Assembly (NCBI GenBank): GCA_028291845.1
Contig: JAQGNM010000322.1
Span: 1-5,758, forward strand
Direction: 5' to 3'
Origin: Massilia sp.
GTDB lineage: Bacteria > Pseudomonadota > Gammaproteobacteria > Burkholderiales > Burkholderiaceae_D
DNA length: 5,758 nucleotides
Shown here: one piece after another, positions 4,990 to 5,758 of the stretch
Numbering within the stretch: the first letter of the stretch is position 1
Layout: every line of letters starts with the position of its first letter
Position numbers and translations under genes: made by a program
Notes under the pieces: model-generated
Seen by the model: only the letters and a program-made list of their open reading frames with translations
What the model was told of the DNA's origin: nothing
Databases searched by the model: none

Positions 4990-5758
4990 TTACGGGACGC
5001 CCTTTCCACCGGATGCCCCGAACACCTGCCCGGTGGAGTAACTCGACTCGCTCGACGCTAACAGAACGTACACGCCTGCCAGCTCGGCCGGCTGGCCGGG
5101 CCGCCCCAGCGGCGTTTCCTTGCCAAACTCGGGCAGCTTGTCTGGCGGCTGCCCGCCGGTCACCTGCAGCGGGGTCCAGAACGGCCCCGGCGCCACGGCG
5201 TTGACGCGAATCCCCTTCTTGGCCAGCTGCTTGGCCAGGCCCTTGGTAAAAATCATGATCGCGCCCTTGCTCGATGCGTAATCGATGATGTTTTCGCCCG
5301 GGTCGTAAGCGTTGACGGAGGCGGTATTGATGATGGCGGCGCCGTCCTTCAGGTGCGGAACAGCCGCCTTGCTGATCCAGAACATGGCGTACACATTGGT
5401 CTTGAAGACGTCGTCGAACTGCTCGCTGGTGATGTCGAGGATCGACTCTTGCGAGGCCTGGCGGGCGGCGTTGTTGACCAGGATATCGAGGCCGCCCAGT
5501 TCGCGCACGGCCGTTTCCACCAGGCGCTTGCAGAATGCTTCGGTACGGATGTCGCCGGGAATCGCCACCGCTTTTCTGCCTTCGGCGCGGATCAGGGCCA
5601 CCACCTCCCTGGCGTCGGCCTCCTCGGCCGGCAGATAGTTGATGGCGACGTCGGCGCCTTCGCGCGCATAGGCGATCGCCGCGGCGCGGCCGATGCCGGA
5701 GTCGCCGCCGGTGATCAAGGCCTTGCGCCCGCGCAGCCGGCCCGAACCTTTGTAGCTG
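4990..5758 (-). CDS. Short-chain dehydrogenase of YghA/YdaD (GSP39) type, 5' end outside window
   Basis: This is an NAD(P)-dependent oxidoreductase of the classical SDR family, read leftward. The frame is open to the right edge, where SYKGSGRLRGRKALITGG precedes the Rossmann motif, so the TTG at 5716-5718 is an internal Leu and the start is missing. Visible motifs are the cofactor loop TGGDSGIG (5689-5712), NNAA (Asn codon 5473-5475), catalytic Ser (5317-5319, in NTASVNAY), and YASSK with Tyr at 5278-5280 and Lys at 5266-5268. NAVAPGPFWTPL and a C-terminal SYSTGQVFGASGG follow. The SYKGSG leader and GGDSGIG loop mark the subgroup of Escherichia coli YghA and Bacillus subtilis YdaD (general stress protein 39, SigB-controlled). 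Members of this subgroup are usually near 285-300 residues, so about 30-40 residues are probably cut off. All catalytic residues are present. The substrate is unknown, with aldehydes or sugars possible. Confidence 0.92.
   Translation of the reverse strand, partial: SYKGSGRLRGRKALITGGDSGIGRAAAIAYAREGADVAINYLPAEEADAREVVALIRAEGRKAVAIPGDIRTEAFCKRLVETAVRELGGLDILVNNAARQASQESILDITSEQFDDVFKTNVYAMFWISKAAVPHLKDGAAIINTASVNAYDPGENIIDYASSKGAIMIFTKGLAKQLAKKGIRVNAVAPGPFWTPLQVTGGQPPDKLPEFGKETPLGRPGQPAELAGVYVLLASSESSYSTGQVFGASGGKGVP

Overview
The window is GC-rich (roughly 65-70% by eye) with strongly GC-biased third codon positions. The protein sequences resemble those of Betaproteobacteria, most likely Oxalobacteraceae (Massilia, Duganella or Janthinobacterium type). 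That placement rests on recognised sequence style and was not tested by a search.

Region 1 (1-3741, + strand) is a tightly packed signalling operon, cut by the left edge. It starts with the C-terminal part of a SpoIIE/RsbX-type PP2C serine phosphatase. After a 17-nt gap comes a 465-residue histidine kinase whose N-terminus is an RsbT-like GHKL domain. This overlaps by 4 nt (ATGA) a 664-residue hybrid kinase with the order REC-PAS-HisKA-HATPase-REC. RsbT-like kinases and RsbX-like phosphatases are the switch enzymes of stressosome (RsbR/RsbS/RsbT/RsbX) modules, so the rsbR/rsbS/rsbT genes may lie to the left, outside the window. The likely theme is partner-switch input feeding a two-component phosphorelay. 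The operon segment seen here encodes no DNA-binding output. The RsbT-like domain has lost its key nucleotide-binding residues, which suggests a binding or docking role rather than kinase activity.

Region 2 (3742-4524) begins with a 142-nt spacer that holds three inverted repeats and a weak promoter candidate. It is followed by a decayed acyl-CoA dehydrogenase-like gene (3884-4427). This remnant has a frameshift near its 5' end, inside a 15-bp direct repeat, and lacks the C-terminal part of the family.

Region 3 (4525-5758) is a convergent pair. One gene is a small, complete VOC/glyoxalase-fold protein on the + strand. The other is a short-chain dehydrogenase of the YghA/YdaD (general stress protein 39) type on the - strand, cut by the right edge. 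An imperfect 29-nt REP-like palindrome sits between them.

The window does not show a clearly new system. The most unusual item is the kinase carrying a degenerate RsbT domain, placed between a PP2C phosphatase and a hybrid kinase.
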